From: Anoxybacteroides rupiense
GTDB lineage: Bacteria; Bacillota; Bacilli; Bacillales; Anoxybacillaceae
Assembly (NCBI RefSeq): GCF_014196195.1
Contig: NZ_JACIDF010000001.1
Location: forward strand, 680,775-744,774
Direction: 5' to 3'
Length of the DNA: 64,000 bases
Part shown: one piece after another, positions 1-8,029 of the stretch
How the letters are laid out: each line of letters starts with the position of its first letter
Numbering within the stretch: position 1 is the stretch's first letter
The notes under the pieces: generated by a model
What the model saw: only the letters and a program-made list of their open reading frames with translations
Told to the model about the DNA's origin: nothing
Database searches by the model: none
Translations under genes and position numbers: made by a program

Positions 1-766
1 ATCCTTCAATACAATAGATTATTAATATAACGTTTTTATATAATACGTTTAATAAACGTGATTTTTAAAAAACAATAATGAATATCAGTGGAAAGAGAGA
101 GGTGATAAAAAAATTATCCTAGTAATATTGAGGTAACACAAAAGAAGAACTTCAATTAAAACATTTGTATAGGACATTCACAAAATTAACCATTTATTAA
201 TAAAAATCCACCCTTCTTGGAATTTATGGTTCCAAAAGGGTGGATGAAATTCAAATGTTATAATAGAAAAATTCATCACTACAGAATAAGCGAATTCCCC
301 CGCTTTTCCCTCCCTAAAACAGCTGAACTTTCCTTTTCTACCATCTCGGTCTTGTCAATGAAAGGATAAACACGAGGTAAAAAATGATGAGCAATCTTTT
401 ATTTTAACACCTCTCCCCGTCTCCCTTCTTAAAATGGCCTATTCCGTTTCTTCGCTAGATTGCGAATGATCAGTTCCCCCGCTATTGATGCACGAACATA
501 TTTCCTTATCTTTTATTACGCCAAGTCATGCGCGTTGATGATCTGAGCTGCAAACCCAGCTTAGGCTTTTTATAGCACATCCCTAAACAAGTATTCGATG
601 TAGTAGAAAAATTTGAAATTAATCGTCCGCTTTTTATCAACAGCCATGTAGAAACGAAGCGAATAAAAACGGCGCACATCTGCAAAAGAAGGGAGTTCAT
701 TCTTTATAGCAATATATCTTTATACAGTGTTTTATTAAGATAAAGAAGAGACTGATGCCAACACCA
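1..766. other. Intergenic region, no supported gene
   Basis: No reading frame here combines a plausible start, ribosome-binding site and recognisable product. The stretch holds a terminator-like hairpin near 201-245 and the 3' end of the TetR terminator. A short open frame around 506-700 on the minus strand has a low-complexity, unrecognisable translation and is not called. Confidence 0.6.
201..245 (-). terminator. Rho-independent terminator-like hairpin
   Basis: The arms 206-221 and 231-245 (ATCCACCCTTCTTGGA against TCCAAAAGGGTGGAT) pair almost perfectly. On the minus strand the hairpin is followed by a T-rich run. No minus-strand gene ends immediately upstream, so its client is unclear. 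Confidence 0.5.
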
Positions 767-773
767 TCAGCCT
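741..773 (-). terminator. Terminator of the TetR/ABC operon
   Basis: On the minus strand GGCTGATG pairs with CATCAGTC (one G-U pair) around a 7-nt loop, followed by a T-rich tract. The hairpin overlaps the stop codon of the tetR-type gene. Confidence 0.6.
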
Positions 774-1432
774 TCCTTCTTTAATCCATGCATAAGCATT
801 TGGATGGTGCGCTCCATTTCCTGCTCATCATCCCATTGGAGGTTCGGTAGCAGGATGAAGCGAGTGAGCAAAAAGCCGACGATCGTTGTAATCGTCATCC
901 GAATAATCGTATTCGCCGGCAAATCAGCAAGCTCTCCCTTCTGCTGAAAATGATCAATAACTCGCTTAAATTTCCCATAGATATTTTCCATAAATACCGT
1001 TTGAATTTGCTCTTTAATATCTGAATGAAATGCAGTTTCCTGCCAAAAAATCCGAATCATCGGCAAATATTTTTTCACGAATTCATAACGGTTGTTCATC
1101 AGCGCTCTAATAAAGTCTTCATAGCTTGAATATTGGCTTTCAAATACTTCTTTAACAAATTCTTTCGCTAAAAACGGGGCCGCAATTTTCATAATGGTTG
1201 GCGTCACAATCGCCATCAGCAGTTCTTTTTTCGTTTTATAATGGCGGAAAATCGTTCCTTCCGCAACGCCCGCTCGCTTGGCGATTTCGCTTGTTGACGT
1301 TGCAGCATACCCTTTTTCTGCAAACATTTCAATCGCCGCTTCTAAAATTTTTGCTTGCTTATCACTTAGCTTTACTTCCTCATCATTTATTTTCAAGAGC
1401 TCCTGCAGCCATTGCTCATCATTCATGTTCAT
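767..1432 (-). CDS. TetR/AcrR family transcriptional regulator
   Basis: A 221-residue repressor. The N-terminal TetR helix-turn-helix spans about residues 25-75, with AAIEMFAEKGYAATSTSEIA and the recognition stretch GVAEGTIFRHYKTKKELL. The C-terminal two-thirds is the ligand-binding and dimerisation domain. It is the last gene of a three-gene minus-strand operon, 7 bp after an ABC-2 permease. It is therefore probably the autoregulator of that exporter, acting on the twin palindromes at 3217-3281. The inducing ligand cannot be read from sequence. Family assignment is secure; the target assignment rests on operon structure and operator-like palindromes. Confidence 0.9.
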   Translation of the reverse strand: MNMNDEQWLQELLKINDEEVKLSDKQAKILEAAIEMFAEKGYAATSTSEIAKRAGVAEGTIFRHYKTKKELLMAIVTPTIMKIAAPFLAKEFVKEVFESQYSSYEDFIRALMNNRYEFVKKYLPMIRIFWQETAFHSDIKEQIQTVFMENIYGKFKRVIDHFQQKGELADLPANTIIRMTITTIVGFLLTRFILLPNLQWDDEQEMERTIQMLMHGLKKEG

Positions 1433-1439
1433 TTGCTCC

Positions 1440-2468
1440 TTACAATTTTCGATATTTCTTTAACGCTATTACATTTAATATCATAAATAACAAAGAAAAT
1501 CCAAGCAAAACATATACGTCTATGGCAATCTCGTTCCAACCATTGCCGCGAATCATAATCTCCCTTAATGCGTCCGCTCCGTATGTCAATGGCATGATCA
1601 CACTGAATGAGCGGAGCCACTGTGCCATTGTTTCCAAATTAAACAATCCAGAGAAGAAAATTTGCGGCACAACGATAAGCGGAATAAATTGAATCATTTG
1701 AAGCTCATTGTTCGCAAACGCTGATAATAATGTCCCAAGCGTTAGCGCCGTCATCGATAGCAAAAAAGTAATCAGCAGCACATACAAAAACGACCCTTCC
1801 ATCATCATATCAAGCACATGAATCGCAAACCACGAAATCAAGCTGGCTTGAAATGTGGTGAAAATGCCAAAACCGATCACATAACCAACCACAATCTCCC
1901 ATCGTTTTAACGGCGTTGCCAACAGACGCTCTAATGTTCCTCTCGTCCGTTCTCGTAAAAAAGAAACGCCAGCGATTAAAAAGACAAAAAAGAAAATAAA
2001 AAAGCCAATCAGCACAGGGCCAAAGTTATCAAATAACGCCATCTCTTCCGATCCGTGCAAATAGATGGTGTCAAGCTTCATCGTTTTTGTCTGCGGAGTT
2101 AGCTGTTGAAGCGTTTTTTGCACAGACATCAGAACGGCTTTGTTAGCCGTCGGATCGCTTCCCTCCAATGTCATTTGCGGCATTCCTTCTTTCATTTCAA
2201 TAAAAGCGTCAATTTGTTGCTTGTTTAACTGAGCTTTCGCTGTCTGTTTGCCCATCCACTTGATATGGGCATCATTTTTTTGCAGCTTTTCAGCAAGCGC
2301 CACAGGGACGGCTTGATCCACTGCAATCGTTGGTTTATATTCTTCACCATTAAAGACTAAATTCATTAAAAATAGGACAAACATCGGCGCTAAAATCATG
2401 AGTCCAAGCGTCCGCTTATCACGAAAAAATTGACGGATAATCCGAATCACAATCGCGCGTACTCTCAT
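1440..2468 (-). CDS. ABC-2 type transporter permease
   Basis: A 342-residue integral membrane protein. One membrane segment near residues 20-40 is followed by a roughly 130-residue extracytoplasmic region and then five or six segments, the last near residues 320-335. This is the layout of the ABC2_membrane_3/YhgE-like drug-export permeases. RERTRGTLERLLATP after the second segment is characteristic of ABC-2 permeases. The start overlaps the stop of the upstream ATPase gene by 4 bp (ATGA), implying translational coupling. It likely exports drugs, lipids or peptides; the substrate is unknown. Confidence 0.88.
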   Translation of the reverse strand: MRVRAIVIRIIRQFFRDKRTLGLMILAPMFVLFLMNLVFNGEEYKPTIAVDQAVPVALAEKLQKNDAHIKWMGKQTAKAQLNKQQIDAFIEMKEGMPQMTLEGSDPTANKAVLMSVQKTLQQLTPQTKTMKLDTIYLHGSEEMALFDNFGPVLIGFFIFFFVFLIAGVSFLRERTRGTLERLLATPLKRWEIVVGYVIGFGIFTTFQASLISWFAIHVLDMMMEGSFLYVLLITFLLSMTALTLGTLLSAFANNELQMIQFIPLIVVPQIFFSGLFNLETMAQWLRSFSVIMPLTYGADALREIMIRGNGWNEIAIDVYVLLGFSLLFMILNVIALKKYRKL

Positions 2469-3193
2469 TGATGCGCACCTCCAAAATATAAAAATGCCTG
2501 TTCAATCGTCTCGGAATGAGTCTTTTCTTTTAATTCATTCGGACTTCCTACAGCAATCAAGCGTCCGTCACGAATCATCGCCAGCCTTTGACATTTCTCC
2601 GCTTCATCCATGACGTGAGTCGTTACCACAATCGTTGTTCCTTGCTGGCGAATGCGCTCAAGTTCTGCCCAAATCGATTGGCGAAGCACAGGATCGATTC
2701 CTACTGTCGGCTCATCTAAAATTAACACTTCTGGTTCGTGCAACAAAGAAGCAGCCAAAGACAACCGTCGTTTCATTCCTCCTGAATAATGGTGCACCGT
2801 TTTTTTCAAATGCTCTGTTAAATGGACAAGCTCCGCCACTTCTTCAATGCGCTCCTTTTGCCTTTTTCCCCTCAATCCATAAATAGCAGAAAAAAATTGC
2901 AGGTTTTCAAGCGCTGTCAATTCTTCGTATAATGCATCTGATTGCGCCATAAATCCGATGCGCTTCATCGCTTGTAAATGAGGCATTTTGACATCAAACA
3001 CATGAATCGTGCCTTCCGTTGCTTGATCAATTCCCGCGATTAATTTCACTAAAGTCGTTTTCCCCGCTCCTGATGGACCTAGCATTCCAAAAATTTCTCC
3101 CCTCTCCACAGCAAGGGCAATGTCATCAAGAACTTTCTTTTTTCCAAATACTCTCGACACATGCTCAACACAAATGCACGGTTTCGCTGCCAT
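2465..3193 (-). CDS. ABC transporter ATP-binding protein
   Basis: A 242-residue single nucleotide-binding domain. Walker A GPSGAGKTTLVKL lies near residue 38, the signature YSGGMKRRLSLA near 137, Walker B VLILDEPTVGIDP near 155, and the switch histidine in TTHVMDEAEK. It resembles DrrA/CcmA-type ATPases that pair with ABC-2 permeases. The start is preceded by GGAGG. It is the first gene of the operon ATPase-permease-TetR, read from the operator region just upstream. Confidence 0.92.
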   Translation of the reverse strand: MAAKPCICVEHVSRVFGKKKVLDDIALAVERGEIFGMLGPSGAGKTTLVKLIAGIDQATEGTIHVFDVKMPHLQAMKRIGFMAQSDALYEELTALENLQFFSAIYGLRGKRQKERIEEVAELVHLTEHLKKTVHHYSGGMKRRLSLAASLLHEPEVLILDEPTVGIDPVLRQSIWAELERIRQQGTTIVVTTHVMDEAEKCQRLAMIRDGRLIAVGSPNELKEKTHSETIEQAFLYFGGAHQ

Positions 3194-3216
3194 CTTTATT
3201 CCTCCATCTCACCAAA

Positions 3217-3281
3217 AATGAGTGATTACTCACTTCATTATAACTTGCTCTCGAATAAAAATAAAGTGAGTACTCACTCAT
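3217..3281 (-). promoter_or_regulatory. Promoter with two TetR-type operators
   Basis: Two near-identical palindromes flank a perfect -10 box TATAAT (plus coordinates 3237-3242). Operator 1 is TGAGTGATTACTCA at 3219-3232. Operator 2 is GTGAGTACTCAC at 3266-3277, a perfect inverted repeat. Both extend to an AAGTGAGTA-TCACTCAT pattern. Operator 2 lies at or just upstream of the -35 and operator 1 lies just downstream of the -10, so a bound repressor would block RNA polymerase. The motif has the TGANTGA-TCANTCA shape typical of TetR-family sites. The cognate regulator is presumed to be the TetR gene ending this operon. Confidence 0.75.
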
Positions 3282-3309
3282 CAAATAAAGAATTTTTAGA
3301 GACTTTATT

Positions 3310-3480
3310 CTCGACCGTTCAACCTCATGGCCGAAAACAGCCCCTTTCTCCGCTACAATAACGATTCCAGTCCCTCCATCCGCAACAGATTTCTTTAAGA
3401 ACTTTGCCACCAATGTTGATCGTCTCTTCTCCGACCATCGTTCCGCCTAAACGTTCGTGGCTTTGCGAATGTTCCTCATC
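3310..3480 (-). pseudogene. Possible decayed gene fragment, product unknown
   Basis: On the minus strand, two overlapping frames read like one protein broken by a frameshift. ERLGGTMVGEETINIGGKVL lies in one frame, followed by KSVADGGTGIVIVAEKGAVF in another. There is no start, ribosome-binding site or continuation. I do not recognise the family. This is only a protein-like signal in an otherwise empty interval. Confidence 0.25.
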
Positions 3481-3577
3481 TTTCTCTCCTTTTCTTCATA
3501 TCCTATTCCCTTTGTATTTCTACATAAACTCAACAAAAAAGGAAAAAAACCTACAACAGTTGCTTCCTATCCTCTAT

Positions 3578-3610
3578 AGAAAAAAGCTGACCAAAAAAGT
3601 ATGGTCAGCC
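3578..3610 (-). terminator. Rho-independent terminator of the oligoendopeptidase gene
   Basis: GCTGACCA (3586-3593) pairs perfectly with TGGTCAGC (3602-3609). On the minus strand the stem is followed by six T residues, about 70 bp after the peptidase stop codon. Confidence 0.8.
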
Positions 3611-3678
3611 TTCAAACGAAAACAACCGATCATTTGGGCATATATAAACCGCTTCCTTTTAGGACATCCTCCCATTTT

Positions 3679-5379
3679 TCACAGCTGTTTGTCGTCCACG
3701 CTGTTCAACCACTGCTCAATTTCTTCCATAACCGACTGAACGCAACCATCTGCAAATGGCGATATTAAATGAGCGACTTGTACAAGTTTGGTAAATGACT
3801 TGCTTCCTCCCTCACGGCAAAGCGTTAAATAATCGCGCCACGCTTCCTGATAATTTTCTCTTGAACGCTTCCAAAACTGAAACGCACACATTTGCGCAAG
3901 GGTATAGTCAATATAATAAAAAGCCGTTGTATAAATATGGCTTTGCCGTTGCCAAAAACCGCCGCGCTCCAAATAATCATGGCCATCGTAATCCCTTGTT
4001 GGCATGTATTTTCGTTCGATTTCCCGCCATTTTCTCTTCCGTTCCGCTGGTGTTGCCTCCGGATTTTCATAAACGAAGTGCTGGAATTCATCAACCGCCA
4101 CCCCGTATGGCAGAAACAGCACAGCCGAGCTTAAATGATGAAATTGATATTTTTTCGTATCTTCTTTAAAGAACAGCTCCATCCATGGCCATGTGAAAAA
4201 CTCCATGCTCATGGAATGGATTTCACACGCCTCTAACGTCGGCCAATTATACTCTGGAATTTCGTAATGGCGGCTTTCATACACTTGAAAAGCGTGGCCC
4301 GCTTCATGGGTGAGAACATCAATATCGCCGGACGTACCAGTAAAATTCGAAAAAATAAATGGCGCTTTATATTCTTCTATATATGTGCAGTAACCACCGC
4401 TTGCTTTCCCTTTTTTGGCCAAAAGATCCATCAATTCATTTTTAATCATAAACCGGAAAAACTCGCCTGTTTCTGGTGACAGCTCTTCATACATTTTTCG
4501 GCCGTTTTCGATAATCCACTTTGCATCCCCTTTTGGAGTCGGATTGCCCGTCGGGAATGAAAATGCTTCATCGTAATATTTCAACTTCTCGACGCCAATT
4601 CTTTTCCTCTGGCGTTCATACAGCTTTTCTGCTAACGGCACAATATAAGCTTTCACCTGCTCACGGAATCGCGCAACCATTTCAGCATTATAATCGGTCC
4701 GTCCCAACCTTGCATATCCAAGTTCAACAAAGTTGTTAAACCCTAGTTTTTTTGCAATGCTTGTACGCACTTTGACAAGCTGATCGTAAATATGGTCAAA
4801 TTGTTCCTCATGCGTTTCAAAAAAGGCAAATCGCGCTTCATTTGCCCGCTTCCGCATTTGCCGATCAGGCGACTCCACAAACGGCTGCAGCTGTGCCAAC
4901 GTGTATTCTTGTCCTTCAAATAAAATTTTTGCGGAGGCTACCAATTTCGTATACTCGCTTGCTAGCTTATTTTCTAACTGTAAATCCGCGACAATCTCAG
5001 GAGAAAACGTTTTAAGCTCTGTTTCCGCAAGTGCAAATAACTGTTTTCCCCAGCGTTTTTCGAGCTCTGAACGAAATCGGGAGGCGACGAGCGCCTCATA
5101 ATATTCGTTGACAAAGCCTTTGACAATCGGATCCACCTCATCGAAAAAATCTTGCTCCTGCTTATAAAAGTCATCATTTGTATCAACCGTATGGCGAATA
5201 TAGCAAATTTGCGCCATCGTGCTAAATTCGTTGCGCAGTTTATTGATTTGCTTCATCGCTTCATCCTGCTCTTCCGCATGCAGGGCCTGCTGAAACGCCT
5301 GCAATGCCGCTTGAAATTCTGTCTTTAGTTTTTCCATGTCAGGGCGTTTATATAGAAACTCGGAAAACTTCAAATCCAT
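3679..5379 (-). CDS. M3 family oligoendopeptidase (PepF-like)
   Basis: A 566-residue cytoplasmic zinc metallopeptidase of the thimet oligopeptidase/PepF family (M3). The catalytic motif HEAGHAFQVYES near residue 355 supplies the two zinc histidines and the catalytic Glu. The downstream Glu of EACEIHSMSMEF is the third zinc ligand. The rest is the all-helical M3 fold, and no signal peptide is seen. Such enzymes hydrolyse short peptides (roughly 7-17 residues) inside the cell. The gene stands alone, with its own terminator at 3578-3610. The length fits the roughly 560-residue M3 oligoendopeptidase subfamily rather than classic 600-residue PepF. Confidence 0.92.
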   Translation of the reverse strand: MDLKFSEFLYKRPDMEKLKTEFQAALQAFQQALHAEEQDEAMKQINKLRNEFSTMAQICYIRHTVDTNDDFYKQEQDFFDEVDPIVKGFVNEYYEALVASRFRSELEKRWGKQLFALAETELKTFSPEIVADLQLENKLASEYTKLVASAKILFEGQEYTLAQLQPFVESPDRQMRKRANEARFAFFETHEEQFDHIYDQLVKVRTSIAKKLGFNNFVELGYARLGRTDYNAEMVARFREQVKAYIVPLAEKLYERQRKRIGVEKLKYYDEAFSFPTGNPTPKGDAKWIIENGRKMYEELSPETGEFFRFMIKNELMDLLAKKGKASGGYCTYIEEYKAPFIFSNFTGTSGDIDVLTHEAGHAFQVYESRHYEIPEYNWPTLEACEIHSMSMEFFTWPWMELFFKEDTKKYQFHHLSSAVLFLPYGVAVDEFQHFVYENPEATPAERKRKWREIERKYMPTRDYDGHDYLERGGFWQRQSHIYTTAFYYIDYTLAQMCAFQFWKRSRENYQEAWRDYLTLCREGGSKSFTKLVQVAHLISPFADGCVQSVMEEIEQWLNSVDDKQL

Positions 5380-5466
5380 CCCTTCCTTTTCCTCAAAAAT
5401 TTCTAACCTTAGTTATATTCCACTTGTTTGCTAAAAATTCCTGTTCATGCTTCAGATAAAAGCATA

Positions 5467-5495
5467 TTGACGAATATTGTCGAATCGTGTATGAT
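5467..5495 (+). promoter_or_regulatory. Sigma-A promoter for the lysine-riboswitch leader
   Basis: TTGACG at 5467-5472 and TATGAT at 5490-5495 are separated by exactly 17 bp. They sit about 35 bp upstream of the lysine aptamer, in the right orientation for the permease. Confidence 0.75.
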
Positions 5496-5528
5496 TATCA
5501 AGGTAATTGAATATTTTTTCTTCTCGTC

Positions 5529-5722
5529 AACTTAGATGAGATAGAGGTTGCAATGGATAAAAGTAGTTTGAATGAGGGACAGAGGAACCGATGACTTCAA
5601 ATGAAAGGATTCATTGCCGAAGTTTGCAGCGTACTCTGGCGCCGCAAGCTGGGCCTGCATTCGAATAGAGTCAGGACTGCCATCGCTTAATGGAAGCGAT
5701 GGAGCGCTATCTACATTAAGTT
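5529..5722 (+). promoter_or_regulatory. Lysine riboswitch (L-box) aptamer
   Basis: Conserved L-box blocks occur in order: AGATAGAGGTTGC at the 5' side, GCCGAAGTTTGCAGC, GCTGGGCCTGCAT, GGACTGCCATCG, and GGAGCGCTATCTAC closing helix P1. The 5' end (ACTTAGATGAGATAG) pairs with the 3' end (CTATCTACATTAAGT) as P1. It is followed by an intrinsic terminator and an amino acid permease. By family precedent, lysine binding promotes termination, so the permease is made when lysine is scarce. Confidence 0.93.
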
Positions 5723-5738
5723 AGATGCGGATGTCACA

Positions 5739-5774
5739 TGCACCCGTTGAAAACTTAAGGGTGTATTTTTTTTT
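5739..5774 (+). terminator. Riboswitch-controlled terminator
   Basis: GCACCC (5740-5745) pairs with GGGTGT (5759-5764), followed by an uninterrupted run of about nine T residues. It lies between the lysine aptamer and the permease ribosome-binding site, as expected for attenuation. Confidence 0.85.
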
Positions 5775-5810
5775 GATAAATGCGCAAATCAGAAAGGAGT
5801 AGGGGTTATA

Positions 5811-7238
5811 TTGCAGCAAAATAAACTAGGTCTCTGGGTATTAACGGCGCTTGTCGTTGGGAATATGGTTGGATCAGGAATTTTTATGCTTCCTCGTTCA
5901 CTTTCAGAAGCCGCGAGCCCTTTAGGGGTCATTTTAGCTTGGCTATTAACAGGTGGCGGAGTGCTAATGACCGCTCTTGTCTTTGGCAATTTAGCGATTC
6001 GCAAGCCTGAATTAAATGGCGGGCCGCAAATTTACGCGAAGGAATTGTTTCCAAAGAGATCAAACGCCTCGGTTTTATCGGGATTTATGTCTTCCTGGGG
6101 CTATTGGATTGGAAATTTTGCTGGAAACGTGGCCATTATTACGACATTTACGAGTTATTTATCCACATTCTTTCCGATTTTAACAAGCAAACAAACCGTA
6201 TTTATGGTAGGCGCTACACCGATCAAACTCGGCAACCTCCTTACATTTATGGTTTGTACCGCTCTGTTATGGGGAATGCACTTTATTATTTTGCGCGGCA
6301 TCGAGGGAGCCGGAAAACTAAATTTCATAGCCACTTCGGCAAAGGTACTCGGCTTCTTTTTATTTATTGCCATAAGCTTATTTGCATTTGATAAAAGCAA
6401 CATCGGCTCTATCGTCGCTCCGCGTTACGATGAAGCAGGCCATTCCGTTAGCCTGTTCGGGCAAGTGACCGGCGCGGCCGTTGCGACATTATGGGCATTT
6501 GTCGGAGTGGAATCTGCGATTGTGTTCGCTTCACGTGCACGCAAGCAAACAGATGTCAAACGGGCAACCATTCTTGGTTTGCTGATTGCTCTCATCATTT
6601 ACATTGGCATAAGTGTGCTTGTAATGGGCTTGCTTCCGCAAAAACAGTTGATTCATTCAGAGAAGCCTTTAGTGGATGCGATTCAAACCATTTTAGGACC
6701 AAGCGGCGCATACATCTTAGCTGGACTTGGCCTCATCAGCCTTCTTGGCTCGACGCTCGGCTGGGTGCTATTAAGCGCGGAAGTTCCATATCAAGCCGCG
6801 AAGCAAGGATTATTTATCCCTGCCTTCTTAAAAGAAAACAAAAAAGGAATGCCGAAACTCGCTTTAGTTTTGTCAAATGGATTAGCGCAAATTTTCATTT
6901 TCTCAACGATCTCTCATTCGATGTCAGCTGCATTTGATTTTGTCATTTATATTGCGACACTCGCTTATCTTGTTCCTTACTTTATCGCTTCTGTCTTTCA
7001 GCTCAAGCTCACATGGACAGGAGAGACATATGAAACCAATACAAAGCAGCGAATCACGGATGGAGTCATTGCAGCACTGGCCACTATTTATTCCATTTGG
7101 GTCATTATCGCGGGAACATCTGACATCAAAACCTTTATGCTTGGCGTTGCGTTGCTCGCAAGCGGCATCATTTTTTATCCGCTTGTAAAAAAAGCAGTAG
7201 ACAAAGAAAAAAACGCGAAAAAAAGACTGTCAGCTTAA
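5811..7238 (+). CDS. APC-family basic amino acid (lysine) permease
   Basis: A 475-residue protein with about 12-13 membrane segments. The N-terminal APC signature GNMVGSGIFMLPRSLSEAAS holds the unwound TM1 substrate site. It resembles the arginine/ornithine antiporter (ArcD)/YvsH group. The start is TTG at 5811, preceded by AGAAAGGAG at 5791-5799 with workable spacing; no nearby ATG fits better. Position directly behind a lysine riboswitch argues for lysine uptake, as for B. subtilis yvsH. The fold is secure; lysine as substrate is inferred from the riboswitch. Confidence 0.88.
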   Translation: MQQNKLGLWVLTALVVGNMVGSGIFMLPRSLSEAASPLGVILAWLLTGGGVLMTALVFGNLAIRKPELNGGPQIYAKELFPKRSNASVLSGFMSSWGYWIGNFAGNVAIITTFTSYLSTFFPILTSKQTVFMVGATPIKLGNLLTFMVCTALLWGMHFIILRGIEGAGKLNFIATSAKVLGFFLFIAISLFAFDKSNIGSIVAPRYDEAGHSVSLFGQVTGAAVATLWAFVGVESAIVFASRARKQTDVKRATILGLLIALIIYIGISVLVMGLLPQKQLIHSEKPLVDAIQTILGPSGAYILAGLGLISLLGSTLGWVLLSAEVPYQAAKQGLFIPAFLKENKKGMPKLALVLSNGLAQIFIFSTISHSMSAAFDFVIYIATLAYLVPYFIASVFQLKLTWTGETYETNTKQRITDGVIAALATIYSIWVIIAGTSDIKTFMLGVALLASGIIFYPLVKKAVDKEKNAKKRLSA

Positions 7239-7244
7239 TCCAAA

Positions 7245-7273
7245 AAAGAGGGGTTTCTCCCTCTCTTTATCTT
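7245..7273 (+). terminator. Terminator of the lysine permease gene
   Basis: AAAGAGGG pairs with CCCTCTCTTT across a short loop, followed by T-rich sequence right after the permease stop codon. Confidence 0.65.
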
Positions 7274-7331
7274 TTATCTATAGTCCCTCCTCTCTCTTTA
7301 TCAAAAAAGAACGCGCGCCTGCCACCCATTA

Positions 7332-7370
7332 TAAAAAAGCGCCAGCGAATCTTTGATCCGCTGGCGCTTT
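7332..7370 (-). terminator. Terminator of the MarR-family gene
   Basis: AAAGCGCCAGCG (7336-7347) and CGCTGGCGCTTT (7359-7370) form a perfect 12-bp stem. On the minus strand it ends in a T-run, 13 bp after the regulator stop codon. Confidence 0.85.
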
Positions 7371-7382
7371 CACCATCCGTAC

Positions 7383-7826
7383 TTATTGCTGTTTCGCACC
7401 GTATCCCATTTTTTTCAATAATTCAATAACCTGTTCTTTCTCTTCAGTCGTTAATCCGGAAAGTGTTTCATGGATCGTTTGTTCATGCTCCGGAAATACC
7501 TTTTCAATAAAAGCTTTTCCTTTATCCGTAATCGAAGCATAAGTTACACGGCGATCCTTTTCACATGCTTTGCGCATAATCAGCCCTTTTTGCTCTAATT
7601 TATCGACAACATATGTGATGCTGCCGCTTGCCAGTAAAATTTTCCCGCCAATTTGCTGCAATGGCTGATCCCCCTTATGATATAGCAATTCCAACACAGC
7701 AAACTCCGTAGGGTTCACGCCGAACGACTGAATGGATTTATTTACTTGATCATTAACAGCACGGTACGCTCTTGACAGCACAATAAATAGCTTTAATGAT
7801 TGCAAAATTTCCTCTCTATCCGCCAC
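7383..7826 (-). CDS. mhqR: MarR family regulator, MhqR-like
   Basis: A 147-residue winged-helix MarR protein. The DNA-binding core covers about residues 35-105, including NPTEFAVLELLYHKG, the recognition helix region ASGSITYVVDKLEQKGLI and the wing CEKDRRVTYASIT. It closely resembles B. subtilis MhqR (YkvE), the repressor of quinone- and diamide-detoxifying dioxygenases and azoreductases. In B. subtilis mhqR also lies near the mtn/kin cluster. The start is GTG at 7826 with AAAGGA upstream. No mhq target gene is in this window. The MarR family is certain; the MhqR identity rests on sequence impression and synteny. Confidence 0.75.
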   Translation of the reverse strand: MADREEILQSLKLFIVLSRAYRAVNDQVNKSIQSFGVNPTEFAVLELLYHKGDQPLQQIGGKILLASGSITYVVDKLEQKGLIMRKACEKDRRVTYASITDKGKAFIEKVFPEHEQTIHETLSGLTTEEKEQVIELLKKMGYGAKQQ

Positions 7827-7842
7827 TTGTCATCAAATCCTT

Positions 7843-7864
7843 TATCGGTCGAATTCGAAGCCAT
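7843..7864. promoter_or_regulatory. Candidate MarR/MhqR operator
   Basis: The palindrome TCGAATTCGA at 7849-7858 lies about 22 bp upstream of the regulator start codon. Known MhqR sites centre on a similar TCGAATTCGA-type core, so autoregulation is possible. The outer bases match poorly. Confidence 0.35.
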
Positions 7865-7987
7865 TGTAGCGAAAAATCCTCTCTTTGTCAATGAAACGCC
7901 CCGATCTACGTCGTCCATTCCGTACGTTCTTCTGCCATTCGTTTCAGTGCTAGAAAACCTCTCGGCGAATCGAATCGATTCCATCCA

Positions 7988-8028
7988 TCAAAAAGCGCAA
8001 GAATCGCTTAAGATTCCTGCGCTTTTTG
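7988..8028 (-). terminator. Terminator of the mtnWXBD operon
   Basis: AAAAGCGCAAGAATC (7991-8005) pairs with GATTCCTGCGCTTTT (8012-8026) with one bulge. T-runs lie on both sides, just past the mtnD stop codon. Confidence 0.8.
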
Positions 8029-8029
8029 G

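Noticed and set aside
506..700. 64-codon minus-strand frame near the window start
   Set aside because: Unrecognisable sequence with no start signal; likely chance.
1198..1692. 164-codon plus-strand frame opposite the TetR and permease genes
   Set aside because: It is antisense to two strong genes, has no ribosome-binding site and its translation is low-complexity.
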